A stretch of 64,000 nucleotides of DNA from Hyphomicrobiales bacterium (GTDB lineage: Bacteria > Pseudomonadota > Alphaproteobacteria > Rhizobiales > Xanthobacteraceae), in contig WHTP01000017.1 in the NCBI GenBank assembly GCA_009377695.1, forward strand, positions 1 through 64,000, written 5' to 3'. The notes below the pieces were generated by a model that was not told the DNA's origin, did no database searches, and worked only from the letters and a program-made list of their open reading frames with translations. Positions 1 to 7,661 of this stretch are shown here, piece by piece (position 1 is the first letter of the stretch; every line of letters starts with the position of its first letter). A program made the position numbers and the translations under genes.

Positions 1-177
1 CTAACCTCCGTACGAGGTCGGATTTCAGGTGCAACATAGGAGCATCCAGAGATCCAACCGTGGCGTATGACCGGCTAAGGCAGGATGGTCAGACGATGCG
101 AAAAAGCTAGTGGCTACAGTCGCTTATCGTAGAATATCGTGCCGCCGGATAGGATTAGGATAGGCCATCTGGGGCCT
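1..177. other. Non-coding flank left of a tRNA fragment
   Basis: No convincing reading frame is seen here. The stretch ends abruptly where the 3' half of a tRNA-Leu begins, and no matching 5' tRNA half (acceptor strand, D arm) can be found in it. It is therefore probably foreign DNA, or the end of an element that recombined into the tRNA gene. No integrase is visible; it would have to lie to the left of the window. Confidence 0.35.
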
Positions 178-232
178 CTCAAAATCTGTTGGTGGCAACA
201 TCGTGCTGGTTCGAGTCCGGCCAGGGGCACCA
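178..232 (+). pseudogene. 3' half of a tRNA-Leu (anticodon CAA), probable attachment-site remnant
   Basis: The segment starts at an anticodon loop CTCAAAA (178-184) and runs through a long variable arm (stem TGTT/AACA around GGTGGC). It continues with a T arm (GCTGG, TTCGAGT loop, CCGGC) and a 3' acceptor strand CAGGGGC followed by A and CCA (229-232). Long variable arm plus CAA anticodon fits tRNA-Leu. The expected 5' acceptor strand GCCCCTG, D arm and 5' anticodon stem are absent upstream, so it cannot fold as a whole tRNA. Fragments running from the anticodon loop to CCA are the usual product of tyrosine-recombinase integration into tRNA genes. That origin is inferred, not shown. Confidence 0.6.
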
Positions 233-361
233 ATCCGAAATCGGAAACCAAGCGCGGCGGCCTTCCGTGTCGCATGCGATTTCAGCATTGCTGAGATAGC
301 GCCGCGGTGCGCACGCGTCATCTTTCTCGCGGGGCATTGGGCCTCCGAGCTTTGCAATTTT

Positions 362-682
362 CCCTCACGACAACGTGAGGGGGCGGAGCGCCGACAGGCG
401 CACGGGTGCAGCGGCACCCGTTGAGCGGGCCGATGACGCCGGTCCGCAGGCGCCTTCGCCAGGCGCCTCACATCCCTTGCGCCGCAGACAAGCCTGCGCA
501 GTCTGCGCAGGTGTCCACGAGGGACGTTCGCCTCTCGGCGCTCCACCGCGGACCGATTTTTGACCTCGGACTGTGCTTCGGACACCAGGACGGATCCCTT
601 GCGGGATTTTGACCGCGAGCGGTTTGCACCCGCTGGTCCTGGGCGTACTGCCCCGTGAAGGGCGGCCTCTCATAGTAGAGGC
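362..682. repeat. Train of short perfect hairpins
   Basis: Successive inverted repeats read directly: 362-381 (8-bp stem, loop ACAA), 388-401 (5-bp stem, loop GACA), 402-421 (8-bp stem, loop AGCG), 448-468 (8-bp stem), 493-511 (9-bp arms around one T), 594-607 (5-bp stem) and 665-682 (6-bp stem). Three adjacent tetraloop hairpins in 60 bp are unlikely by chance even in GC-rich DNA. They may be a structured RNA, a degenerate REP array or island-end DNA. Nothing here decides between these. Confidence 0.5.
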
Positions 683-958
683 GGACAGTGACCCGAGGCC
701 CCCGGGAGCTGGTTGCGAGCCAACCCGCAGGCGCCGCATCCCGCTCCGACTCTGGCTCGTCTCCGGAGACGCCCTCGGTGAGCGGGACGGTAGGACGATA
801 ATCACAAACAAGCCGCTGGTAAATGCTCGTCCAAGCTTGCCTGTTGGCTATCTGTCGATAACCGCACTGCATCGGATGGATTAAGCGCGGCGAAACCGAT
901 CGTTGTCGGCGCAACTCGTATCCACAACAAAGTGAGTAGCCCAAACGGCTCAGCGTGG

Positions 959-989
959 AGCCTGGATTGAGCGCAGCGAAATCCCGGCT
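959..989. repeat. REP-like palindrome
   Basis: Arms AGCCTGGATT (959-968) and AATCCCGGCT (980-989) pair over 10 bp with one G-T pair around an AGCGCAGCG-type loop. A looser relative lies at about 869-899. It sits just beyond the stop codon of the leftward gene that ends at 1007, so it could also act at that transcript's 3' end. Confidence 0.45.
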
Positions 990-1006
990 ACGAACAAGAC
1001 TCTTCG

Positions 1007-1294
1007 CTATTGCGCCCGACGTGCGCGCTTGCTTGCTGTTGCTGCCGTCGGCGGGATGTGCGCAGTCTCGAGCGCCGCGCGGCCTTTGTCCGTGATCACC
1101 ACTTGCGCCTCGCTCATCGACCCGCCGCTGATCCGGCGGACGAGGCCTTTCTCGATGGCCTCTTCCCACACTGTCAGGCGCGGGCAGGACGTGCGCCACG
1201 CGTCGATCACCTCCCCGTAGGTTCGCGGAGCGGCCGCAATCCAATCAAGGAACTGCAGCGTCAGATAGCGCAGCGGATCGTCCGGGTTCGTCAT
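1007..1294 (-). CDS. Small hypothetical protein, possibly winged-helix
   Basis: Encodes about 95 residues starting MTNPDDPLRYLTLQ; an in-frame start 14 codons earlier (1336) is possible, but the extra residues look non-conserved. The central part (LTVWEEAIEKGLVRRI, then VVITDKGRAALE) looks like a small winged-helix or MarR-like DNA-binding fold, with helix-turn-helix followed by a wing and an ITDKGR-type strand. No catalytic motif is visible. It is a stand-alone leftward gene between the non-coding tRNA-scar region and the exopolysaccharide locus. Function unknown; the fold guess is weak. Confidence 0.55.
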   Translation of the reverse strand: MTNPDDPLRYLTLQFLDWIAAAPRTYGEVIDAWRTSCPRLTVWEEAIEKGLVRRISGGSMSEAQVVITDKGRAALETAHIPPTAATASKRARRAQ

Positions 1295-1370
1295 CGCGGC
1301 ATTGTATAGCGGGAGAACCGGCGCCGCTATCGCCAAGCAGGCTGTCGAAAACTCTCCGCCGTCATTCCGG

Positions 1371-1539
1371 AAGCCGTGAAGCGGCTATCCGGAATCCATA
1401 ACCACGATCATAGAGATACGGAAATATAGGGCGCTATGGATTCCGGGCTCCGGCCACCCAAGTCGTCTGTTGCCGACTTGGGCACTATTAAATTCCGATC
1501 TCGGGTAAACCCGAGATCGATGGCCGGCCCCGGAATGAC
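1371..1539. repeat. Nested intergenic palindrome, GTCATTCCGG family
   Basis: The outer arms are GTCATTCCGG (from 1371) and CCGGAATGAC (to about 1539). Inside them CCGGAATCCATA pairs with TATGGATTCCGG. Two further hairpins are nested: CCCAAGTCG/CGACTTGGG and GATCTCGGG-TAAA-CCCGAGATC. The same layout recurs at 46564-46700, so this is a dispersed repeat family. It lies downstream of the co-polymerase gene ending at 1566. Confidence 0.6.
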
Positions 1540-1565
1540 CGAGAAGGGTGTCAACAGCCTGCTAG

Positions 1566-3296
1566 CTAGAGGCGGAACGCCGGCTTGCGGGCGCGGGCCG
1601 CAGCGGACGTTGCGACTGCCACTGCTGCGGGCACAGGCGCATAAGGCTGCTGCACGCGATCCGCCGTTGCGGTGACGGGCGGCGAAGGCACGCGCCGCGG
1701 CACGTCGACAATGGCGAACGTTGCGGCGGATGGCGCTGCGATGGGTGGCGCCGACGCGGCCGGTGGCGCCGGAACGTAAGACGCCGGAGCGAACGGTGGC
1801 GCCGCTGTCGCGAGCACGTCCGCGAGCTTCGGCGTCGCACTCGTACGAGTGGCGGATTTCGTCGCCGGGACGCCGCGGTCGCGCCATTCGCCGAACAACG
1901 CCAGCGCGACGCCGAGCATGCCGCCCAACATGCCGCCGGCAGCGAGCAGGATCAACGTGCGCGGCGGGAAGCTGCGGCTCTCCGGCAGGTCGGGCGTCGC
2001 AATCACGCGGATGTTGGTGGTGTCGAGCTGCTCCTGCTCACTGACCTCGCGCGTGCGCACCAGGTAGGACTCGTACACGGAGCGGCTGGCCTGCACATCG
2101 CGTTCGAGCTCGCGCAGCCGCACGCTGGCATCGTTGGTGCCTTCAAGCTGGCTCTTCAGGCGCTCAAGGCTCGCCGCCAGCGATGCCTCGTTAGCTTGCG
2201 CGCGCTCCATGTCGTTGCGGGCCGCTTGCGCGATGCGGGTGATTTCCTCGCTGATCAGGTGGCGGATGCGGGCCGCCTGCGTGCCAATCTCGATCACAGC
2301 CGGATGACGCCTGCCCAGGGTCGCGTTGATCTCACCTTCGCGACGCGCAATCTCGGCGAGCTGGGTGCGCAGCGCCGTGATGGTGGCGGAGCCGACCGCC
2401 TCGCCAATCGCGCCGGGATCGGCGCGATTGCGCTGCGCTTCCATGATCTTGTCGTAGCGTGCTTTGACTTCCGTCGTGCGGGTGCGCGCCAGCACGAGCT
2501 GGCTGTTGAGCTCGGTGAGCTGGCGCTCGTTCACCAGCGTGCCGCCCGACGAAATAAGGTTGTTGGCCTTCTTGTAGGCCTCGACCCGCTGTTCGGCCTG
2601 CTGCACACGGTCATGCAACTCGGCAAGCCGCGCATTCAGCGACGTGGAAACGCGGCGCGCGGCATCGGAGCGGGCATCCGACTGCTCCTCGAGGAACGCC
2701 TCAAGCAGCGCATTGGCGAGCTCGACCGCGCGCTCCGGACTGTGCGCCCAGACGCTGGCGTCGACGACATAGGTGCGGTCGACGCGCTTGGCACGGATGC
2801 GGCTCTTGAGCGTCTTGAGCGCGTCGAGCGCGGGATCGTCGCGGCCACCCGTCATCGCACCGAACAGGGCGCGGAGCGTGGTCCGCGGATCGAACAGCTT
2901 GAAGCCGGTGCCGATGAAGTCCGGATCCTTGTCGAGCTTGAGCCGCTCAACCACGCGCCTGGCGACATTGTTCGACGTCAGCACGCGGACCTGGTTCTCG
3001 ACCTGCGTGACGTGCGTTTCGGTGAGCTGGTTCTGGGCGCGCAGCACGTTTTCGACGACGCGCAGATCGTTGGGATCGATCAGAACCTGCACGCTGGCCG
3101 TGAAACGCGCCGGCGCGAAGAGGCCGAACAGCAGCGCCGCGAGCATGCACGTGGCGGCGGCGACAATGATGCTGCGCCGCCGGTCCCAGAGCACGTTGAT
3201 GAGATAGGCGACATCGAGCGCAGGCGCGGTCATGCGCTCCGCCGGCAACGGCTGGGCGTTCGCGATCGTGGCTGTCTGCTTGCTATCGATGAACAT
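1566..3296 (-). CDS. Exopolysaccharide chain-length / export protein, Wzz-GumC type
   Basis: Inner-membrane polysaccharide co-polymerase of about 576 residues that would set chain length and help export. Near the N-terminus a membrane segment (SIIVAAATCMLAALLFGL) is followed by a Wzz-type domain (ASVQVLIDPNDLRVVENVL). A long coiled-coil periplasmic region then carries the GNVR-like segment before a second membrane segment (LILLAAGGMLGGMLGVAL). The cytoplasmic tail is Pro/Ala-rich and holds no Walker motifs, so the tyrosine-kinase half found in Wzc/ExoP-type proteins is missing. Start chosen at MFIDSK (3296) with AGGAAAGG upstream; 3233 and 3377 are alternatives. Divergent from the flippase gene. 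Confidence 0.85.
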   Translation of the reverse strand: MFIDSKQTATIANAQPLPAERMTAPALDVAYLINVLWDRRRSIIVAAATCMLAALLFGLFAPARFTASVQVLIDPNDLRVVENVLRAQNQLTETHVTQVENQVRVLTSNNVARRVVERLKLDKDPDFIGTGFKLFDPRTTLRALFGAMTGGRDDPALDALKTLKSRIRAKRVDRTYVVDASVWAHSPERAVELANALLEAFLEEQSDARSDAARRVSTSLNARLAELHDRVQQAEQRVEAYKKANNLISSGGTLVNERQLTELNSQLVLARTRTTEVKARYDKIMEAQRNRADPGAIGEAVGSATITALRTQLAEIARREGEINATLGRRHPAVIEIGTQAARIRHLISEEITRIAQAARNDMERAQANEASLAASLERLKSQLEGTNDASVRLRELERDVQASRSVYESYLVRTREVSEQEQLDTTNIRVIATPDLPESRSFPPRTLILLAAGGMLGGMLGVALALFGEWRDRGVPATKSATRTSATPKLADVLATAAPPFAPASYVPAPPAASAPPIAAPSAATFAIVDVPRRVPSPPVTATADRVQQPYAPVPAAVAVATSAAARARKPAFRL

Positions 3297-3558
3297 CACG
3301 CATCCGTGGTCACTGCCCGCCTTTCCTCGGCATGGACGCGGCGCGGGAGCGCCACGCCGGCAGCAACGATCCATCAACTATGTTCATGCTGGAAACATGA
3401 CCCGCAAGCCAATGCGTCGATCGGGCGGTACCTTTGTGCCGTTAGGGTAAACTCGAAAAGCCCCCGGCGCCCGGCCGCACAATCGCCAGCTCCGTCTCAA
3501 TGGCTGATAGAAGCCTCGCCAAGAGAGTCTCGCAGCATTGCGAGGCGGTGCGGTAACC

Positions 3559-5031
3559 ATGATGCGGTCTGTGGCAGCTTTCCCGGCGGCGATTTTTGCG
3601 GCTTTACGCGGCTCGCGCTCGCGCGCCTATCTCAAGGTGCTCGCCGTCGTGTCGGGCGCACGGCTGTTCGGCCTCGCCTCCCAGTTCGTCGTGCTGGTGA
3701 TCCTGAGCCGTATCCTGACCAAAGACAGCTTCGGCGACATGATGACGGCATTCGGCTTCTATCGCCTGGCCGGAGTCGCGCTTGGCGTCGGCCCCTCGCT
3801 GCTGCTGGTGTTCCACATCTCTCGCCGCCCACACGACCAGGAGACCGAAATCAAGCTGCACCGCTATTCCGCGATCCTGGGCGCGGTCGTGTCGGCGACC
3901 GTCGCGCTTGTTGGCTACCTTGGCGCCGGCCCGATCGCGACAGCGCTGCACAAGCCCGGCCTCGCGGTCTGGTTCGAGCTGCTGGCCCCGTTCGCGGTGT
4001 TCAGCACGCTCTTGGTCGTGGCGGCCGGAGCGCTGGAAGGGCGCTCGCGCATTTCAGAGTCGATCGTGCTCAGCGAGGTCGTGCCCAACGCCATCCGGAT
4101 CGTGTTGCTCCCGTTGGTCGCGCTCGCGAGCCTGCCTGCCAGCTTCGTCGCCCATGTGCTGACCCTCTCGGTGCTTCTTCCGTGGCTGTGGGCGGCGCGC
4201 AGAATGTGGAACCGCGAGATCGCGGGAACGGCGCCCTGGACGCGCTGGGACTACAGCTACAGCGGCAAATTCGTGTTTGCGACGCTGTTTGCCTATCAGC
4301 TCGGCGGCGCCGACATCCTGGTCGCCGGCGCCCTGTTCTCATCGGAAGCGGTCGCCGATTATGCGGTGGCGTCGCGCCTCGCCGCTCTCTATGGCTTCTT
4401 TCAGCTCGCGCTGCTGAAGCGCTTTGCGCCGCGGGCGGGCCACCTGCAGGAGACCGGCGACCTCGCCACGTTGCGGCAGGAGATCGATCTCTGCCGGCGG
4501 CTCGTCATCGGCTGCACGGTGTTCACGATCTGCGGCATCTTCGTCCTGGCGCCCTACATCCTCCCGGTGTTCGGGAACTACAAAGGTGCCGAGGCGCTGC
4601 TGATCTGGCTCGCAATCCCGTCATTTGTCGTGTCGTTCTATGCCACCTCCGACCGGCTCTTGATCTCCGCAGGACAGGCCAATATCGCGGTCGCGCTCAC
4701 CGGCGCCTCGTTCCTGGTTTTGACGATGACACCCTTCGTCACCGCGCCCTGGCTTGGCATGCTGGCCATTCCGGCGGCGATGATCCTGTCGGCGATCCTG
4801 CTCCAGCCGGTCGTCGCGGTACGGGTGCAGCGACTCTTCAACGTCCGCACTATTACCCCGGGGGACGCCGCGATGATGGTGTGCGGCACACTCGCCATTG
4901 CCGGATACGCAATGACGCGCACGCCCGCTTCCGCCGCCGCGGTGTGCACGATCCTCGCGATCATCGGGCTTGTCTACATGATCCCGGTCATCCGGCGCTC
5001 ACGACCGCACGCCGAAGCGACCGCGGCGTAA
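3559..5031 (+). CDS. Wzx-type polysaccharide flippase / exporter
   Basis: A polytopic membrane protein of about 490 residues with repeated hydrophobic segments of the MATE/Wzx (MOP) superfamily layout. The conserved-looking N-terminal half contains SGARLFGLASQFVVLVILSR and a later region reads YQLGGADILVAGALFSSEA. It would flip lipid-linked sugar repeat units across the inner membrane. An ATG-ATG pair at 3559 follows GAGGCGG; a TTG start at 3538 is also open but less likely. The gene is divergent from the co-polymerase and converges on the glycosyltransferase operon, which fits a Wzx/Wzy-dependent locus. Confidence 0.85.
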   Translation: MMRSVAAFPAAIFAALRGSRSRAYLKVLAVVSGARLFGLASQFVVLVILSRILTKDSFGDMMTAFGFYRLAGVALGVGPSLLLVFHISRRPHDQETEIKLHRYSAILGAVVSATVALVGYLGAGPIATALHKPGLAVWFELLAPFAVFSTLLVVAAGALEGRSRISESIVLSEVVPNAIRIVLLPLVALASLPASFVAHVLTLSVLLPWLWAARRMWNREIAGTAPWTRWDYSYSGKFVFATLFAYQLGGADILVAGALFSSEAVADYAVASRLAALYGFFQLALLKRFAPRAGHLQETGDLATLRQEIDLCRRLVIGCTVFTICGIFVLAPYILPVFGNYKGAEALLIWLAIPSFVVSFYATSDRLLISAGQANIAVALTGASFLVLTMTPFVTAPWLGMLAIPAAMILSAILLQPVVAVRVQRLFNVRTITPGDAAMMVCGTLAIAGYAMTRTPASAAAVCTILAIIGLVYMIPVIRRSRPHAEATAA

Positions 5032-5083
5032 CGGGCCACAGCAACACTCTTTCACAGAGCGACGCGCGGGAAGCCTCTCCGCT

Positions 5084-5121
5084 CCCCTCCCCCGCGAGCG
5101 TTTGCGAGTGGTGGGGAGGGG
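5084..5121. terminator. Hairpin between convergent genes
   Basis: CCCCTCCCC (5084-5092) and GGGGAGGGG (5113-5121) form a perfect 9-bp stem between the convergent flippase and glycosyltransferase genes. There is no T tract on either side, so a terminator role is only suggested by position. Confidence 0.35.
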
Positions 5122-5202
5122 TCGGGGGTGGGGGGCAACGCTGGCTCAAACAAAATGCCGATGGCACAAGTACGCGCTGAGAATTCTGCGTGCAACAGAA
5201 CG

Positions 5203-6414
5203 CTACTCCCGCAAACCCAATCGCAGGCTCACGGCGCGGCGCGGTGCGAGCGCAGCGCGGTAGACATCGACCGTCGTACGCGCGATCGAGCCCCAGTCGT
5301 GCCGCTGCAAGATGCGATCGCGATCGGCGACATGCGCATTGCGGTCGGGCGGATCGCGAAACGCCGCGCGCAATCGGTCCGCCAACTCATCGGTGTCGCC
5401 GGCGCGGAAGAACGTTCCGGCCGTGATCCCCAGCTCACGATGCGCGGGAATGTCGCTGAGTATCACCGGGCAGCCGTAGCCGAGCGCCTCGATCACCGCG
5501 ATCGGCTGGCCCTCGTGGCTCGACGGCAGCACGAAGGCGCCGGCATTGGCATAAAGCTCCGCCAGCGCGGGCTCCTTCTGATGGCCGAGCAGCGCGACAC
5601 CGCGCGTTCGCTTGGCGACGTTGATCACCGCACGCGCATAATCGGTGGCGTAGTCGGCGCCGCCTGCCAGCGCGAGCGTCCAGTTGGTCGGCTGCGCCTT
5701 GCGGAACGCGTCGATCAGATCGAGCTGGCACTTCTGCGGATCGATGCGCGCGACGGTGAGCAGATAGCGGCCCGGCGTCAGGCCGAACTCGCGCAAGGTC
5801 GTCGCCTCCGATGACGGCTTCGCCAATTCGCCGAGCCCGTTCGGGATCACCCGGATCGGAACCGCGTAGTCGCGCTTGACGCGCTCGGCGAGAAAGCGCG
5901 ACACGGCGATCCGGCCGTTCGCGAACCTCATGCCGATCCGCTCGCCCAGCCGCAGCAGGGTGCGCCCCGCGAAACCCCACTTCTCGTTCTCGTAATTGAG
6001 CACATGATGGGTCACGACCACCTTTAGCCCGAGCGCGCGGGCGAGCGGCGCAAACAGCGCCGGCCCGATCGAATGGATGTGCAGGATGTCCGGCCGCGTC
6101 CGAGCGGCGTGCAGCACACCGAGGAAGCTATGCACCAAGGCCTCGACCCCGGTGACGCGCGGCGACCAGATCGACGTGAGCTTGACGCCGTGCCAGGTCG
6201 TCGGGCTGCCGTCCGGCATATAGGGACGGCGCACGATCGCCTCGACCTCGCAGCCAAGCTCGACCAGGCGGCGCGACAGATTCTCCACATGGCGCTCGAC
6301 GCCGCCCTGCACGTCGGGAAATCCGCGCAACCCGAGCATGGCGATGCGCAGCGGCTTTGCCGCCGGCACGTAGAGCTGCGACTCGCGATACGGCTCGCGA
6401 TACATCATGTTCAT
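5203..6414 (-). CDS. Glycosyltransferase family 4 (GT-B)
   Basis: Retaining glycosyltransferase of about 403 residues. The N-terminal Rossmann domain opens IAMLGLRGFPDVQGGVERH, the usual glycine-rich acceptor loop of GT4. The C-terminal nucleotide-sugar domain has ILTVARID-like strands and the E-x7-E motif EGQPIAVIE. The start at 6414 gives an ATGA overlap with the stop of the upstream glycosyltransferase, so translation is probably coupled; the longer frame to 6495 would overlap that gene deeply. Last gene of a leftward operon beginning near 12.5 kb. Sugar specificity cannot be read from the sequence. Confidence 0.88.
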   Translation of the reverse strand: MNMMYREPYRESQLYVPAAKPLRIAMLGLRGFPDVQGGVERHVENLSRRLVELGCEVEAIVRRPYMPDGSPTTWHGVKLTSIWSPRVTGVEALVHSFLGVLHAARTRPDILHIHSIGPALFAPLARALGLKVVVTHHVLNYENEKWGFAGRTLLRLGERIGMRFANGRIAVSRFLAERVKRDYAVPIRVIPNGLGELAKPSSEATTLREFGLTPGRYLLTVARIDPQKCQLDLIDAFRKAQPTNWTLALAGGADYATDYARAVINVAKRTRGVALLGHQKEPALAELYANAGAFVLPSSHEGQPIAVIEALGYGCPVILSDIPAHRELGITAGTFFRAGDTDELADRLRAAFRDPPDRNAHVADRDRILQRHDWGSIARTTVDVYRAALAPRRAVSLRLGLRE

Positions 6415-7661
6415 CGCGAACCACCGTCGATCGACTGATAAAGCTCGAGCATGCGCGAGCGATAGGCGGCGGCGCTGAAATCGCGCTCGACCCATTGGCG
6501 GCCGGCGGCGCCCATGGCGACAAGCCGGCTATCCGGCAGCGCCGCGAAGCGGGCGAGCGCGTCGGCGAGAGCGTCGGCATCGCCGGTGGGAAACAGCACG
6601 CCGGTCTCGTCCTCGCGGATGAGCTCTGGGATGCCGGCAATGCGAGAACCAATCACCGGGCGGCCGGCGGCATAGGCCTCGAGCACCGACAGCGGCGCGT
6701 TCTCGTTGACTTCGGACGGGATGACGACCGCGCGCGCGGTCTCGATCACGCCGGCGAGCGCATCCTTCGTGAGGTGGCCGCGGAAGTCCACGTCGGCCTT
6801 GAGGTCGACGGCGAGCGCGCGCAGCCGCGCATCGTCCGGCCCGGCGCCGACGACCGTCACGGGCTGCCCGGCCTTGGCGGCGGCAGTGATCAGCGTTGCA
6901 ATGCCCTTGAGGCTGTCGAGGCGGCCGCAATAGACGAAGCGCTTGCCGATCGGCGCCGTTGGCTTGAAGCGATCGAGATCGACGAAGTTCGGGATGTAGA
7001 CGAAACGCTCGCGGTCCCAGCCCCACTCGACAAGCTTTTCGAGCATGAAGCGGCTTGGCACCACAAAGCGGGTGACGTTCGCATCGTAGAGCCGCAGATG
7101 ACGATGCACGTAGGATTCGAGCATCACCAGGCTCGACAGCGCGAGCGAGCCCTTGATGCATCGGTTCGCCACCACCCGATGGAAACTGCCGCCGCGGCAT
7201 TCGTCGCAGGGCTTGCTGCCACGCATCATCGTATAGGCCGGACATCCGAGCTTGAGATCGTGCACGGTGAGCACGACCGGGATGCCCTCATCACGCAGCA
7301 CGCTGAGGATCGACGGCGAGAGGTGGTGATAGATGTTGTGGACGTGCGCGATGCGCGGCTTCACCTGCCGCAGCAGCGCGCGGAGCTTCTTGCGCGCCTG
7401 GAGCGAATAGATCACGCGCGGCGCGCGCACGAGCTTGCTGGCGAGGCCGTAGCTTTCGCCGAACTCGATCTCGTCCGGGAAATACTCGGACCAGGGCGTC
7501 GGCAGGTTCTTCGAATGCTGCATCGAGAACGGGACGACCTGCCAGCCGATATCCTCGAACATGCGGTTCTGTTCGAGGAACAGCACCTCGGCGCCACCGC
7601 GCGGGTAGAAGTAGTTGTTGATCGAAAGGAGGCAGGGCGTGGGGCTGAGCATGGGGGTCAC
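6411..7661 (-). CDS. Glycosyltransferase family 4 with cysteine cluster
   Basis: GT4 protein of 416 residues. The N-terminus (INNYFYPRGGAEVLFLEQ) is the glycine-rich acceptor loop, and the nucleotide-sugar domain carries ENAPLSVLE, the E-x7-E motif. Around residues 150-185 a group of cysteines (GCPAY, PCDEC, NRC) forms a possible structural metal site. It starts with GTG at 7661, whose GTGA overlaps the stop of the upstream polymerase gene, and it overlaps the next gene by ATGA. It should add one sugar to the lipid-linked repeat unit. Confidence 0.88.
   Translation of the reverse strand: MTPMLSPTPCLLSINNYFYPRGGAEVLFLEQNRMFEDIGWQVVPFSMQHSKNLPTPWSEYFPDEIEFGESYGLASKLVRAPRVIYSLQARKKLRALLRQVKPRIAHVHNIYHHLSPSILSVLRDEGIPVVLTVHDLKLGCPAYTMMRGSKPCDECRGGSFHRVVANRCIKGSLALSSLVMLESYVHRHLRLYDANVTRFVVPSRFMLEKLVEWGWDRERFVYIPNFVDLDRFKPTAPIGKRFVYCGRLDSLKGIATLITAAAKAGQPVTVVGAGPDDARLRALAVDLKADVDFRGHLTKDALAGVIETARAVVIPSEVNENAPLSVLEAYAAGRPVIGSRIAGIPELIREDETGVLFPTGDADALADALARFAALPDSRLVAMGAAGRQWVERDFSAAAYRSRMLELYQSIDGGSR

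Larger units (their letters stand above)
233..1006. other. Gene-free stretch with structured repeats
   Basis: About 770 bp between the tRNA fragment and the first plausible gene. Open frames exist on both strands but overlap one another and show no recognisable family, as expected in GC-rich DNA. What is visible is a series of short perfect hairpins (362-682) and a separate REP-like palindrome at 959-989. No rRNA, tmRNA or RNase P signature was recognised. Confidence 0.5.

Noticed and set aside
1-232. Group I intron interrupting tRNA-Leu at the anticodon loop
   Set aside because: The break lies at the anticodon loop, where bacterial group I introns occur, but the sequence to its left does not end in the expected G, no conserved P7-type core was recognised, and no 5' tRNA half is visible. 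Integration scar is simpler.
146-232. Complete tRNA-Leu gene
   Set aside because: No 5' acceptor strand complementary to CAGGGGC, no D arm and no 5' anticodon stem.
468-1244. 258-residue minus-strand frame in the left non-coding region
   Set aside because: It runs through the hairpin train and overlaps the small protein gene at 1007; no recognisable domain or ribosome site.
2196-5180. 994-residue open frame on the plus strand
   Set aside because: It lies antisense to the co-polymerase gene and in another frame of the flippase gene; composition is Arg/Gly/Ala-rich shadow protein, both real genes have family motifs.
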